A stretch of 64,000 nt of DNA from Huiozyma naganishii CBS 8797. Taxonomy: Eukaryota > Ascomycota > Saccharomycetes > Saccharomycetales > Saccharomycetaceae. The translations under genes were made by a program, and so were the position numbers. Numbering within the stretch: the stretch's first letter is position 1; each line of letters begins with the position of its first letter. The notes below the pieces were generated by a model, which searched no databases, was not told where the DNA came from, and worked only from the letters and a program-made list of their open reading frames with translations. Location of the stretch: assembly GCF_000348985.1 (NCBI RefSeq), contig NC_035922.1, forward strand, positions 819,604-883,603, given 5' to 3'. Positions 8,994-18,938 of this stretch are shown here, one piece after another.

Positions 8994-10814
8994 CTACCGG
9001 AAGGACCGCTCGAGGAGGTTGCTGGCGTGCGGGAGGAGTCCGTTTGAGCAGTGGCGGTCGACACGTGTGATCCAGGAGTACAGCTTATTTGGGTCCACAT
9101 TTTGCGGTGGCTGGTTGCTGGCAGATGCGGTCTCGTGGTCCCCCACTGCGGAAGATACGACTGCGCCCGTGACGGCTGCTGCAAAGTGGTTCTCGAGGAG
9201 GTGGTCCACCACGGGCCAGCCGTACGCATTTCCGAATTCTCTCCTTACTACCATGTTGTTGTGGGCGTCGCCGCTCTGTATGGCGACCACTACTTTGCGC
9301 CATTCGATTCCTTCGTGCCAATTGTTGGCCATCGTCTCGAGCATGCTTGGCTCGCTCGTATTCCGCTCTGATGTGATGCGTGACCCTATATGCTTTCTCA
9401 ATAGCGTATCTCTGTATTGCTCCCGTACCCTTTCGATATCTTGTGGGGTATACAGTTTATCGTGCACTATGGTACCCGTCCTACTCTCAGGGTCCATAAT
9501 AAACTGCTTTCTAGGTCTTTTTACATTTATCATTGAGGTCATTGACCCAATCGCCGAGCTCTTCGGCAGTTTTTTAACAGCTTGCTTGGCGTTTTTATTG
9601 ATCGCATGGTCCGTTTGTCGATATAGTTTTGCTAGTACGTCCTCGTAGTCTAGGTATAACAACGATGACGTGTATAAGGGCACAATCCCATCGTGAATTG
9701 CATTACAGTAGATGGTCCTTCTCTGAAACCTCTGTAATATGCTGTGTACAGGATCTCCAGACAGAGAATACAATAACGGTACCCCATCGTTTGCATTGTC
9801 TTTAGCCAGATTGAGATCCAGCCCGGTCTGTCCCATTAGACCAGCATTTAGTGAGTAGTTTATGTAATTGGAACGGCCCTTCACACTTATACCAAGCAAT
9901 GGCGATGCCATAGTAATGAAATTTACAGGGGAGACCCTGTTAAAAAAATCGGGATACATGATTGCAAGATATGCAATGGCAAAAGTTTGAACAACACCAC
10001 CTAGTGAATGACCGATAAAAGATATCTTCTTAACTCTTTCCGAGAATAATTCTTGGGCAATGTATTTTGCAACATTGATTCCCTGATTCCTGATTCCCCG
10101 CTCAGTTTCACCAACGTTCCCTTTAAAGCCGTCTACAACGCATATTTCGTGTTCCTTAGAGTTAGCCCTACACATACGTTCAATTTGCTCTTTCAAGTAA
10201 AGCATGTCCGTTGTTACATTGGAGTGTACACCGTGGGTAAGAACCACCAAATGAATTTTGGTCTTTACCGTTTTAATGCTATTGGGAATTGCCCATAAAT
10301 CTTGTGTAGTATGCCTTGTAACTTTCAGAATCCCATCATTGAACAGTTTTACTTTTCTCAATTGTTTTGAGCGTAAACTATGCTTGGTTGGTCCAAGGGC
10401 CAGTTCAAAAGACACCTGCGCCTTTTTGTTAAACAGAACCTCGCTAACAATATTTAAGACCCAGCAAATGCGTCTGTTCTCACCCCCTTTCTGAAGCGGT
10501 ACCTCCATATAAAAGCTCTGCTGTGATTGTAAGTTACTCTTTATTAGAGGTGTATATGCAACTTCGTCGTCATCATATTTCGCTGAATGGTCGAAAGCTT
10601 CGTTGCTCAAATCAACGTAAAGAGCAAATGGACCAGCCAAATACCCTACTCTATAAGATAAAGCCGTGACGTTCTTCACTTTGATCCAGAATGATTTTTC
10701 TTTGGATTCGGACCATGCTCCAACATGCTCTATTGTATATCTTTCCATCTGTGCGATGGCCACAAAAGATTCTTGATGGTAGTAAGCCTTATCATCAAGC
10801 TCAGCATCAACCAT
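8994..10814 (-). CDS. Putative serine lipase, DUF676 family (YDL109C-like)
   Basis: A 606-residue alpha/beta-hydrolase. The N-terminal 190 residues resemble the region before the hydrolase fold in Rog1-type proteins. The hydrolase core starts near residue 190 with LTHGVHSN and has the nucleophile elbow GHSLGG at about 265-270. Later His residues (for example AIHDGIVPL) could complete the triad. S. cerevisiae YDL109C belongs to the same family as Rog1, which has monoglyceride lipase activity; the substrate here is not known. The open frame begins at TTG, so I use the ATG at 10814 (MVDAELDDK). The 3' part of the gene (8994-9300) is much more GC-rich than the 5' part and produces long open frames on the opposite strand. 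Confidence 0.85.
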   Translation of the reverse strand: MVDAELDDKAYYHQESFVAIAQMERYTIEHVGAWSESKEKSFWIKVKNVTALSYRVGYLAGPFALYVDLSNEAFDHSAKYDDDEVAYTPLIKSNLQSQQSFYMEVPLQKGGENRRICWVLNIVSEVLFNKKAQVSFELALGPTKHSLRSKQLRKVKLFNDGILKVTRHTTQDLWAIPNSIKTVKTKIHLVVLTHGVHSNVTTDMLYLKEQIERMCRANSKEHEICVVDGFKGNVGETERGIRNQGINVAKYIAQELFSERVKKISFIGHSLGGVVQTFAIAYLAIMYPDFFNRVSPVNFITMASPLLGISVKGRSNYINYSLNAGLMGQTGLDLNLAKDNANDGVPLLYSLSGDPVHSILQRFQRRTIYCNAIHDGIVPLYTSSLLYLDYEDVLAKLYRQTDHAINKNAKQAVKKLPKSSAIGSMTSMINVKRPRKQFIMDPESRTGTIVHDKLYTPQDIERVREQYRDTLLRKHIGSRITSERNTSEPSMLETMANNWHEGIEWRKVVVAIQSGDAHNNMVVRREFGNAYGWPVVDHLLENHFAAAVTGAVVSSAVGDHETASASNQPPQNVDPNKLYSWITRVDRHCSNGLLPHASNLLERSFR

Positions 10815-11039
10815 GTTGCGATGCAACAACGAGTCTCACGAGACTGAACCTTACATCTGGTTGATGCTATTCAGAAAGGTACACTACGGACAGCATATAA
10901 TTTCGAAAGTGACTTGTGAATGAATTTTTCACTCGAAAGCGACATGGATTGAAACATACAGAAGTACACAGAGAGGGCAGAAGAGATACCAGTATTGGAT
11001 ACCAGCCGACCTACCAGCGAAGACTTATTATTCTGAAAA

Positions 11040-11957
11040 ATGCGTGAATCATATTCGAAGGAAAATAAGGTTGGTGAGGGTACTTATGCCGTTGTTTATC
11101 TTGGAACAAGGCAAAGCGACTCGAAGAAGATCGCTATCAAAGAAATCAAAACATCTGAATTCAAGGATGGGTTAGATATGTCGGCTATTAGAGAGGTGAA
11201 GTACCTGCAAGAACTGGAACATCCAAACGTTATCAGACTAATGGATATATTTATGGCATACAATAATTTGAATCTTGTTTTAGAGTTTCTTCCCAGTGAC
11301 TTAGAAGTGGTAATCAAGGACAAGTCGGTACTGTTTACACAGGCAGACATCAAGTCGTGGCTGTTGATGACTTTGAGAGGGGTCCACCATTGCCATAGAA
11401 ATTTTGTATTGCATAGAGATTTGAAGCCTAACAATCTTCTGATCTCGCCAGAAGGTATTATCAAAGTGGCAGATTTCGGGTTGGCCCGAGCTGTGCCCAA
11501 CCCCAGGGAGATCTTGACTTCCAATGTCGTAACAAGGTGGTATAGGGCACCTGAGCTACTGTTTGGTGCTAAACACTACACCTACGCCGTTGATGTATGG
11601 TCCGTTGGAGTTATATTTGCCGAAATGCTACTTAGAGTTCCGTACTTGCCAGGCAAGGATGACGTAGATCAAATGGAGGTCACATTCCGAGCATTGGGAA
11701 CGCCAACAGAAAAAGACTGGCCCAGCGTCTCGATGTTCCCATCATACAATAAATTACAGATTTACCCACCGCCTTCGAGGGATGAGCTCAGGAACAGATT
11801 CATCGCCGTCTCATCCAGCGCACTCAACCTAATGTGTGGGATGCTGGAAATGAACCCAGGGAATCGATGGAGTACCGTGCAATGCCTTGAGTCCGCGTAT
11901 TTCAAAGAGTTGCCGTCACCTTCAAACCCAGCAGATATCAACATCTCTAGCAGTTGA
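11040..11957 (+). CDS. KIN28: Kin28, cyclin-dependent kinase of TFIIH
   Basis: A 305-residue CDK7-type kinase. The ATP loop GEGTYAVVYLG begins at about residue 12. The catalytic loop HRDLKPNN, the DFG motif and the T-loop (TSNVVTRWYRAPE) are all intact. Kin28 with Ccl1 and Tfb3 forms the TFIIK module, which phosphorylates Ser5 of the RNA polymerase II C-terminal repeat at promoters. Length equals the S. cerevisiae protein (306). S. cerevisiae KIN28 has an intron after its fourth codon. Here the frame opens directly at ATG 11040 (MRESYSKENK), and I see no donor or branch point just upstream, so the gene seems intronless. Gene order agrees with YDL108W. Confidence 0.96.
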   Translation: MRESYSKENKVGEGTYAVVYLGTRQSDSKKIAIKEIKTSEFKDGLDMSAIREVKYLQELEHPNVIRLMDIFMAYNNLNLVLEFLPSDLEVVIKDKSVLFTQADIKSWLLMTLRGVHHCHRNFVLHRDLKPNNLLISPEGIIKVADFGLARAVPNPREILTSNVVTRWYRAPELLFGAKHYTYAVDVWSVGVIFAEMLLRVPYLPGKDDVDQMEVTFRALGTPTEKDWPSVSMFPSYNKLQIYPPPSRDELRNRFIAVSSSALNLMCGMLEMNPGNRWSTVQCLESAYFKELPSPSNPADINISSS

Positions 11958-12131
11958 TACTCAGCTGAATATAGCATTTTATTCTGTACGTAATAACGGT
12001 CATTTTATGTTTGGAAAAAAACATGCTGTGATAATATCACACCATAAAGGCATCACAGTTCCTTAACAAAGGTGTTGCAGAAGAGGTAAACAACTGTCTC
12101 GTCAAATAGTGGGACTGTATGTATCTTTGCA

Positions 12132-13232
12132 ATGTCATCAGGATTGCGACAACCCTTTGGCAAAATCTTTCCGTCGAAGAAGCTTATAAACAGGATCTTA
12201 TTCAAACTTGATAGTAATGTTACATCACGAAATATTATACCATTATACCGTCAGCTTCATGAAAATGGTAAGTTGATTGATAGTTCAGGTATATCTGGAA
12301 ATCCTAATACACTATTTTTGATGAATAGGGTGTTGTTTGAGGTTAAGAAGCAGACAAAACAACAGAATGAGACACTGAAATACATGGAACTTTACTTCTT
12401 GAAGAAAGCAGCGTTACTGGGCCAAGCGGATGCAATTTCACTCCTTTGTTTCGATGTGCTAAACAATGCTAAGGGCAACAGCACGAATGATGTGAATCAC
12501 TGCTCAAAACTACTGAAAGCACTGGTGCAAAAGAACCACCCCCTTGCACTAAAAGTAGTTGGAGATCTAAACTATTCAGTTAGCCAACCTGAAGAGAGTG
12601 CAAAGTGGTATTCACAGTATTTGAAAATAGTACCTCAGGGTAAAGACGGTATATGGAGACCCCAGGTTTTGGAAAAGTTGGGGGAGTTGGAATTCAGAAA
12701 AGGTGGTTTCAGTAACGTTTCGATTGCCGAACAGTATTTTTTGGAGGCTATAGGAACTTCTAAGTTACAGGATTGCGTCAAATCCTATTTTTACCTATCC
12801 CAAATCCACGTGAATTATGATCCAGTTAAAGCCCGGGTGCTACTCGAACAATGTTGTACCCAAGGTTTTAAGGAAGCTTTTAAGACACTGGGATATTTAG
12901 AAGCTCAATATTTCAAGAACCTCGATAAAGCACAAGAATGGTTTAAATTGGGAATGGAGTTGTTTGATTTGGAGAGCTACTTTGGTTACTTTGATTGTTG
13001 TGTACAGTCCAAACAATGGATGCAGGCTTACAAGACATACCAAACCCTTTTGAAGTTGAAACCGACGCAAAGAGGGGCGAACTCAGAGCTCATAGGTTTA
13101 TTTCTGGAAAAAAAGAATGATACCATCAACAAGGTCATAATTGAACATAAGAGAGATGATACTGATGTAGACGCAAATGGAGTATCTTCTATTGCGGTTG
13201 ATATTCAAAGAAGCTCTAAATGGAGCATCTAA
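12132..13232 (+). CDS. MSS2: Mss2, mitochondrial factor for Cox2 C-tail export
   Basis: A 366-residue protein made of short helical repeats resembling tetratricopeptide/Sel1 units, for example around residues 95-300. The N-terminus is basic with few acidic residues (PFGKIFPSKKLINRILF), consistent with a mitochondrial presequence. In S. cerevisiae Mss2 is a matrix-side inner-membrane protein needed to translocate the C-terminal tail of Cox2. Length is close to that protein (351). Identification rests on the TPR-like pattern plus exact position between KIN28 and PHO2. Start is the first ATG. Confidence 0.87.
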   Translation: MSSGLRQPFGKIFPSKKLINRILFKLDSNVTSRNIIPLYRQLHENGKLIDSSGISGNPNTLFLMNRVLFEVKKQTKQQNETLKYMELYFLKKAALLGQADAISLLCFDVLNNAKGNSTNDVNHCSKLLKALVQKNHPLALKVVGDLNYSVSQPEESAKWYSQYLKIVPQGKDGIWRPQVLEKLGELEFRKGGFSNVSIAEQYFLEAIGTSKLQDCVKSYFYLSQIHVNYDPVKARVLLEQCCTQGFKEAFKTLGYLEAQYFKNLDKAQEWFKLGMELFDLESYFGYFDCCVQSKQWMQAYKTYQTLLKLKPTQRGANSELIGLFLEKKNDTINKVIIEHKRDDTDVDANGVSSIAVDIQRSSKWSI

Positions 13233-13409
13233 CCGTTTCTGCCCGGACATCCATTTCCGTGTAGCAGGTTCAATCACGCGGAATGTATTTTAGAAAAAGT
13301 GAAAGCACTTTCTGATGCGAGAACACTGTAAATACTACTGTATATAAATATTTAATTTCTAATATATTCGATGCCAGATAAACTATCAGTGCACATATGC
13401 AACGATTAC

Positions 13410-15290
13410 TCAATGGTGAAAGAAAGAAACGTTTAAATCAGATGCATTGCCGACGTTCGCAGAAGGACTGTCATTACCGGCATTGTTTCCTGTAACATTG
13501 TCTGCTGTATATCCACTCTCAAAGTTTTCTTCGTTGTTGTTGCGGTTATTCTGATCACCAGGGGTCTGTTGGATATCATGTAGAGCCGATAAAATGTTAT
13601 CGCTACTATTCAGCAAGTCTGTGCTGTCGAAAAAAAATTGATTTGCTCCAAGGTTCAACGAGTCTAATTCAGTTTGCCCCAAAGAGATGCGCAGGTTAGC
13701 ATTATTATTGATATTAATTTCACCATTACTAGTACCTGTATTATCGTTGCTGCTATTATTATTGATGTTAGTGTTCGTACCAATAAAGTCACGCCCAGGT
13801 AACGGTTGAGGATCGGCTTGACTATTAGGATGATGATTATGATTATTATTATTGCCGTGATTATGAGGATTATCATTATTGTTCAGTGGTGAGTAGAGTG
13901 TGCTCGAAGGTGTCCGCCGAGCAGGGTCAAGGTGTGTCATCTGGTTATTGTAAAGAATATTATTTTGTTGATCGTGCTGCTCTTGTAAGATTGACTCCGT
14001 TAAGGGTATTTGATCAGTTATTGGTAAAGACATTGCCATCGGTATGCCTAAGCCGTTTTTATCTGTGACCATTTCTGTCAAGGGAGTTAAGCCCGACATT
14101 ATATCTGTTTGTTGCGGTGGAGGTGCTATTATATGGTTCGTTGACTTGTAGTCCAAAATTAAAGAATTCATAAACCTTAAGGAACCTTGCAGACCTTTCA
14201 ATGTATGGGGTACATTAGAGCCACCCACAAATGCGTCACTTACTTGTTTACCCTCCGAGAAATCCTCGCAAATGGACCAAAGGTTTGCCGTGTTGTTATC
14301 CGCACCGGATTCATTCAAAAAATAAACAGCAAAATTCGGTGGCTTATCCACTGTTAGCTTTAGTTCACCGAATGCGTTACTATTCTCATCGTTCAAAGTA
14401 CCGTCGTCATCGCTATCCTCGTTGTCACGGCCCGAAGTTTTCATGGGCTTCCCTGTATCCCGATTGTATCTGATGATGGCATCATCGGATTCCAAACTTA
14501 AGGAACAATTCGTTACTGCATCTATGGGATAGAAGATTCTGAAAAGAATCTTAGTGCTGTTGGCCATTGCACTGAAAAAATAATTGATTTCAAAATTCTT
14601 TTTGGATATCAGGACCAGAAGGTCTGTGGAGTTCAGCATAATAGAATTTATTGACTGTGGCGACAGATTCTTGAGCATCTGTAGCAGAGGAAATTTCATT
14701 TTCAATAGGGAGCCACTTTTCATTCTATTCCAGGCACCCACAGTGATCGAACATATGTCGATGAAGTAGTAGTTTTTATTGATGTTGAGAGGAATTCTGT
14801 CAAAAAAATTCAGATCCAAATAGCTATTTCCGCCATGTATGGATGATGTTCCCTCTTGCCTGTTTGCTAAATTCTTCATTCTGTTTTTCTTGAACTTGGC
14901 CCTTCTGTTTTGAAACCATATTGTCACATTTTTCATCGGCATATCTATCATTTTCGCAATAACTTTCCTCTGATCGATCGAAGGACTCGGGTTGGTCTCA
15001 AACTCTTTTTCCAAAATATCCAGGGTTTCCCCCTTAGCCCTCTTCCTCTTTGCCCTCGCATGGCTTGTTTCATCTTGAGAGTCGTGGCCGTGCTCACGGT
15101 CATGTGCGTCTCTATCTCCGCGGGCCATACCGTCATATGAACCGTGACCATCCTCATTTTCATTCGAATTTAATGCACCCCCATTGTTCAACTGACCGGA
15201 TTCTTCCGGGGAAAACACCTCGTTCGGTAGCAGACCAAAATTATCCGGAAAAATTCCATTCAGATTCTGACTGTGCCCAAAATCGTCCAT
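13410..15290 (-). CDS. PHO2: Pho2/Bas2 homeodomain transcription factor
   Basis: A 626-residue protein with a homeodomain at residues 79-138; the recognition helix contains WFQNRRAKFKKN. Pho2 cooperates with Pho4 (phosphate genes), Bas1 (purine and histidine genes) and Swi5 (HO). The C-terminal half is rich in Asn, with long Asn/His-Asn stretches around residues 470-560. The N-terminus is acidic and rich in Asp/His/Gly before the homeodomain. Longer than the S. cerevisiae protein (559), mainly through these low-complexity parts. Position matches YDL106C. Start is the ATG at 15290. Confidence 0.93.
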   Translation of the reverse strand: MDDFGHSQNLNGIFPDNFGLLPNEVFSPEESGQLNNGGALNSNENEDGHGSYDGMARGDRDAHDREHGHDSQDETSHARAKRKRAKGETLDILEKEFETNPSPSIDQRKVIAKMIDMPMKNVTIWFQNRRAKFKKNRMKNLANRQEGTSSIHGGNSYLDLNFFDRIPLNINKNYYFIDICSITVGAWNRMKSGSLLKMKFPLLQMLKNLSPQSINSIMLNSTDLLVLISKKNFEINYFFSAMANSTKILFRIFYPIDAVTNCSLSLESDDAIIRYNRDTGKPMKTSGRDNEDSDDDGTLNDENSNAFGELKLTVDKPPNFAVYFLNESGADNNTANLWSICEDFSEGKQVSDAFVGGSNVPHTLKGLQGSLRFMNSLILDYKSTNHIIAPPPQQTDIMSGLTPLTEMVTDKNGLGIPMAMSLPITDQIPLTESILQEQHDQQNNILYNNQMTHLDPARRTPSSTLYSPLNNNDNPHNHGNNNNHNHHPNSQADPQPLPGRDFIGTNTNINNNSSNDNTGTSNGEININNNANLRISLGQTELDSLNLGANQFFFDSTDLLNSSDNILSALHDIQQTPGDQNNRNNNEENFESGYTADNVTGNNAGNDSPSANVGNASDLNVSFFHH

Positions 15291-15783
15291 CGTGTACCAG
15301 AGAACAGTCTGCTATGATTATTCTTATAGTCTTCTCTCCTTCCTTTCGTCCTGTTCTGAAGAAAACCGGCTAGAAAAGAGACTGTAAAAAGATCCTGACA
15401 GTCAACCAGAACAAAAGCAAAAAGCGATAGGCAATTCTAAAGTCAACCTCGTAACGGTAAAGTGCACAAGGAACGCAATCCCTATAATTCAACACCGATT
15501 GTCCCTCGGTCCGACTCCCCGTCAAAATCTGCAGGTCTTCTAAAGACGACTACTTATTTTTCCTTTTTCTTTTTCGGTGTTACGGCCATTTTTTTGAAAG
15601 TAAACGCGGGTAACAATATTTTTGGCGTATAACTGAAACTTCTTGAGATACTGGCACTGACGCAGACGACGAGGTAATCAGACCAGAGGTAGAGTAAGCG
15701 TCTTTGGAACCGTGCAAGTGTTCTAGTGTATTATTTTCTGATACTGTGGGGGAAGTATAGATTGAAAGAAAGAAAGGAAAAAG
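15291..15783. other. Divergent promoter region PHO2/NSE4
   Basis: 493 bases with no supported gene. A Reb1-type core (CGGGTAA, 15607-15613) lies about 170 bases upstream of NSE4. A T-rich tract (about 15552-15596) precedes it. Confidence 0.5.
15607..15613 (-). promoter_or_regulatory. Reb1-type site upstream of NSE4
   Basis: CGGGTAA on the + strand (TTACCCG on the -) is the Reb1 core, flanked by GC then AT-rich sequence. It sits in the shared PHO2/NSE4 promoter. Motif evidence only. Confidence 0.45.
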
Positions 15784-17013
15784 ATGGCTGTGGCTCTAGA
15801 ACCGTCCAAAAAGAGGGCGAGGGAAAATACTGGTGCGAATGATGGAATTGCTGCTGAGGTTAGCAAGAAAATACGATCCACGGGTGACAAACCGTCAGAG
15901 GAGGAGGGAAAGAAAAGTGGTTTAGATGAAACCGAACCGAATGGGACTGATGGTGAAAGTGCCGAATTCAAAGTGTTGCAGGCTTACAGGAGTTTTGAAA
16001 ATGACATCTCGAAGGATAGAGTAAAGGTGATTCAGAACCGGGACATTGGCGTCACACTGAATAAGCTGGATTCGATTGACTCGCTTTTTCAAAAAATGAG
16101 TGGGACGAAGAATAACGGACTGTTTGCCCACGACTCTCGAGCTATGCTGAGCATCAGTGAGTTGGCGCACCTCAGTGTCCAGAATTTGAAATTGGGGGAG
16201 GGTCGGTATAGCATTACTTTGAGCGATACTTTGAGTTCGCTGAAGCGGTATATGCTTCAAGATTATTTCAAAAGTAATGGGATACAAGAGGAGACTGTTG
16301 GCAGGGGCTTGAATGCAGCAGATGATGATGATGGCGGTGTTGACGAAAATGTGGAACTGGACTCCGAATCGCGATCAAACACTACAAAGATTAGGGAAAG
16401 GACACTGAACAAAGAGTTCTTGGAACAATTCTCAAAATACAATACTTTCAACCAGTTCAACTGGTTTAGAATGGGTGCTCTTTTTGATAACTTAAACCTT
16501 GGTGTCCCGACAACCGATCACTTACTGGGACCCTTCTCTGTTGAGAAGAAAAGGCGAGAAAACGGGACGAGGCCAAGGATAAGCGACCCAGTCGGTAAAG
16601 CAACAAAGGCGGACGAGGTTAGTAAGTCAGATATAAATGATGGCCAAGATGTCACGACACCGGAACACGTCAAGAGGTGTTTCAAGACTTTACTGAATAA
16701 GAATGGGATGGAGAAAATATCTCTTTTCAAGTTCTGCTTGGACCCGAACTCATTCGCCAAATCTGTAGAGAACCTGTTCTATACCAGTTTCCTGTTGAAA
16801 GATGGGAAAATTGTGCTAGAGCAGGATGAGCAAGATGGGTTTCCGACTATCAGGGTGAAAGATGATATATCAGCAATGAGACCAGAGGAGAGGGAAATTG
16901 AGAAACAGAAAAGGAAGGATGCTCATCAGAATCATATTATTTTCCAAATGGATATGCCCACTTGGCGGAAACTACTGGAGAAGTTAAACATCACATCGAG
17001 TTATATCGATTAA
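15784..17013 (+). CDS. NSE4: Nse4, kleisin subunit of the Smc5-Smc6 complex
   Basis: A 409-residue kleisin. The family signature NNGLFAHDSRAML is near residue 113, and the C-terminal winged-helix part ends with HQNHIIFQMDMPTWRK. Nse4 bridges the Smc5 and Smc6 heads together with Nse1 and Nse3 and is essential for DNA repair and replication-fork stability. Length matches the S. cerevisiae protein (402). The first 55 residues are charged and low-complexity. Start at ATG 15784. Orientation and neighbours match YDL105W. Confidence 0.94.
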   Translation: MAVALEPSKKRARENTGANDGIAAEVSKKIRSTGDKPSEEEGKKSGLDETEPNGTDGESAEFKVLQAYRSFENDISKDRVKVIQNRDIGVTLNKLDSIDSLFQKMSGTKNNGLFAHDSRAMLSISELAHLSVQNLKLGEGRYSITLSDTLSSLKRYMLQDYFKSNGIQEETVGRGLNAADDDDGGVDENVELDSESRSNTTKIRERTLNKEFLEQFSKYNTFNQFNWFRMGALFDNLNLGVPTTDHLLGPFSVEKKRRENGTRPRISDPVGKATKADEVSKSDINDGQDVTTPEHVKRCFKTLLNKNGMEKISLFKFCLDPNSFAKSVENLFYTSFLLKDGKIVLEQDEQDGFPTIRVKDDISAMRPEEREIEKQKRKDAHQNHIIFQMDMPTWRKLLEKLNITSSYID

Positions 17014-17200
17014 GATCCAGCGTTGATCTCCTTCTTCCTGTTTTCTGTTTTTTATTTAGATAAAAAAAGAAGGCAGGAATCTCCGCATTCCAAAGTCCCC
17101 ATCGTTACAGAAGTTGCAAGCCTCACGAGGATCCAACTGTGCTCATCCCTTCATCATCAGCATGCATTAACTAATATTCCTGTGGCACTCACAGGTTCGA

Positions 17201-18403
17201 TTACCTCATATAATCATTGTTATTTACATAATATTTTTCTTTTTTCCACTCTGATATGGCGGCTAGTTCATCAAGCGCCCATTTCCTCACGGGTAACATA
17301 CTCATATCGTTATATATCTGGACATTTTTCGTGGTTTTAAAGTGCCGCATCAGTTCAATACCAGTCCATCCGATCATCACTGCGTTGTCCGTACACAAAG
17401 CGGCCTCTGGGTAGTAAAAATTGTCGAAGTGGTCCTTGAGTTCGAGTTCGAGTCTTCTCCTCAACTCAACATTGGAACTGACACCGCCCGAACAAACAAA
17501 GCTTCTTGCACCCTGTGTGCGTATATTCCCTGAGGGATTCCGCATGACATCTCTGATCTTGGATATTAGATGAGTGAATATTGCTTCCTGAATTTGCCCC
17601 GCGAAGACTCCCTTCTGTGTGTCGGTCCCGTTCAAGGGGGTCAATTTCAGTTGTTCCTTCACTGCGGTGACAAATGGTGCAAACGAGAAGGCCAGTTTCC
17701 CCTTATTGAACCCACTCAAAGGATTCGGTAACCTGAAAGGGTGCCGTTCACCCTGTGCCGCATTGCGGGCCCAACGTTCCATCTCTTTCCCAATCATGAT
17801 CCCGGTAATGCCAAGTTCACGTCCACATTTATCCAGAGAGTCGCCGACGGCAACGTCAATCGTATCACACACGATTCTGTGGTTGATGATATCCTCGGAG
17901 TGCACCAGCATTGTGTGGCCGCCACTGACAAGCAGACTCGTGAACGGGAACTCGATGCGGGGGTCCGTCATCCGAGGAACCAAAAGGTGTCCCAACATAT
18001 GATTTACGCCCAAGAGGGGCACACCCAGAGCTAACGACAGCCCCTTGGCCAGATTGAGCCCGACAGACAGAGATCCAAGCATCCCGGGACCCCTCGTCAC
18101 TGCTATCAGATCGGGACGGTTCGTGATTCTGGATAACTCAAGTTTTTCGAGGAGACACGGCAGTGCACTCTGGTGGTGCGTGTGGGCCTGCGTGGGGATA
18201 ATCCCCCCAGCGCTGGCACTGTCCAAGGTATCTTTCAAATGGCACAGAACCCTGCACTGCCCAAAACCACCACCACTGTGATCGTCGTCGTCGCAGTCCA
18301 GCAAGGCAACACTCGAATCGTCGCACGAGGACTCAATCGCCAACACCCTGTAAAATCTCAAACTGCGCGGGGCAAACACCCGAACGCACTTCGCAAGGAA
18401 CAT
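17201..18403 (-). CDS. QRI7: Qri7, mitochondrial tRNA t6A37 synthase (TsaD/Kae1 family)
   Basis: A 400-residue ASKHA-fold enzyme of the Kae1/TsaD family, mitochondrial in S. cerevisiae, where with Sua5 it makes N6-threonylcarbamoyladenosine at position 37 of tRNAs. Visible motifs are AIESSCDDSSVAL at the start of the fold, the metal-binding His-x3-His (HMLGH), VSGGHTM and VCSGGVSSN. The N-terminus from the ATG at 18403 is basic and Arg-rich (MFLAKCVRVFAPRSLRFYR), a good mitochondrial presequence. The frame begins further upstream at a TTG, which I reject. Length is like the S. cerevisiae protein (407). Confidence 0.94.
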   Translation of the reverse strand: MFLAKCVRVFAPRSLRFYRVLAIESSCDDSSVALLDCDDDDHSGGGFGQCRVLCHLKDTLDSASAGGIIPTQAHTHHQSALPCLLEKLELSRITNRPDLIAVTRGPGMLGSLSVGLNLAKGLSLALGVPLLGVNHMLGHLLVPRMTDPRIEFPFTSLLVSGGHTMLVHSEDIINHRIVCDTIDVAVGDSLDKCGRELGITGIMIGKEMERWARNAAQGERHPFRLPNPLSGFNKGKLAFSFAPFVTAVKEQLKLTPLNGTDTQKGVFAGQIQEAIFTHLISKIRDVMRNPSGNIRTQGARSFVCSGGVSSNVELRRRLELELKDHFDNFYYPEAALCTDNAVMIGWTGIELMRHFKTTKNVQIYNDMSMLPVRKWALDELAAISEWKKEKYYVNNNDYMR

Positions 18404-18938
18404 ACACAGATCTCTACAGGGCAAACCCGAGCCTCACGAGGGAACCAACAACCCTTTCCCGGACGACCGCACCCAGGACTCCACCCATATCTGGGCGATG
18501 ATCAACAGAAACTGAAATCTCTTCATTGTTTACTGCTACACCGGGACTTCGCAGCCAAGAGACACACTTAACACAAAACACAAGGCGCAAGACTCAAAAC
18601 GCCAGAGAAACAGCCGCAGAGAACAGGAAAATTACATAACACGAAAAAAGGAAAAGTAAAATCTCGAGAAAAATTTTGACGGCGAAAAAAAGGAAGAGAA
18701 AAACTGAGAAAACTTTCGGGAAAAGAAAATATAAAGAAAGGAATCCTAATTGACTAAAAAAAGACTAAAGATCTGCAGTGAAGCAAGATTATTGATTTAA
18801 CATCGAGGAAAAAACACCTCTAGTCTGTTGTGTTATACTTTTATACCCTCCTCCCCCCCACCTTCGTCCACTTTTACTTTTTTTCTTTTTTCTTTTTGGC
18901 TTTTGGCGACCCCTCATCCCTGTAGGCTCCCTTTTCGA
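18404..18938. other. Divergent promoter region QRI7/MSS11
   Basis: 535 bases without a supported gene. It contains A/G-rich tracts (about 18590-18780) and then a long pyrimidine tract (about 18838-18900) just upstream of the MSS11 ATG. An in-frame open stretch upstream of that ATG starts at 18828 but is hydrophobic and pyrimidine-driven, so I take it as leader. Confidence 0.5.

Noticed and set aside
9019..9648. 209-codon open frame opposite the YDL109C-like gene
   Set aside because: It is a shadow of the GC-rich 3' part of the real gene; no protein features and hydrophobic composition typical of antisense frames.
17180..17210. tRNA B-box-like GGTTCGATTAC downstream of QRI7
   Set aside because: No matching A box at the right distance and no acceptor-stem pairing; the B box has a mismatch.
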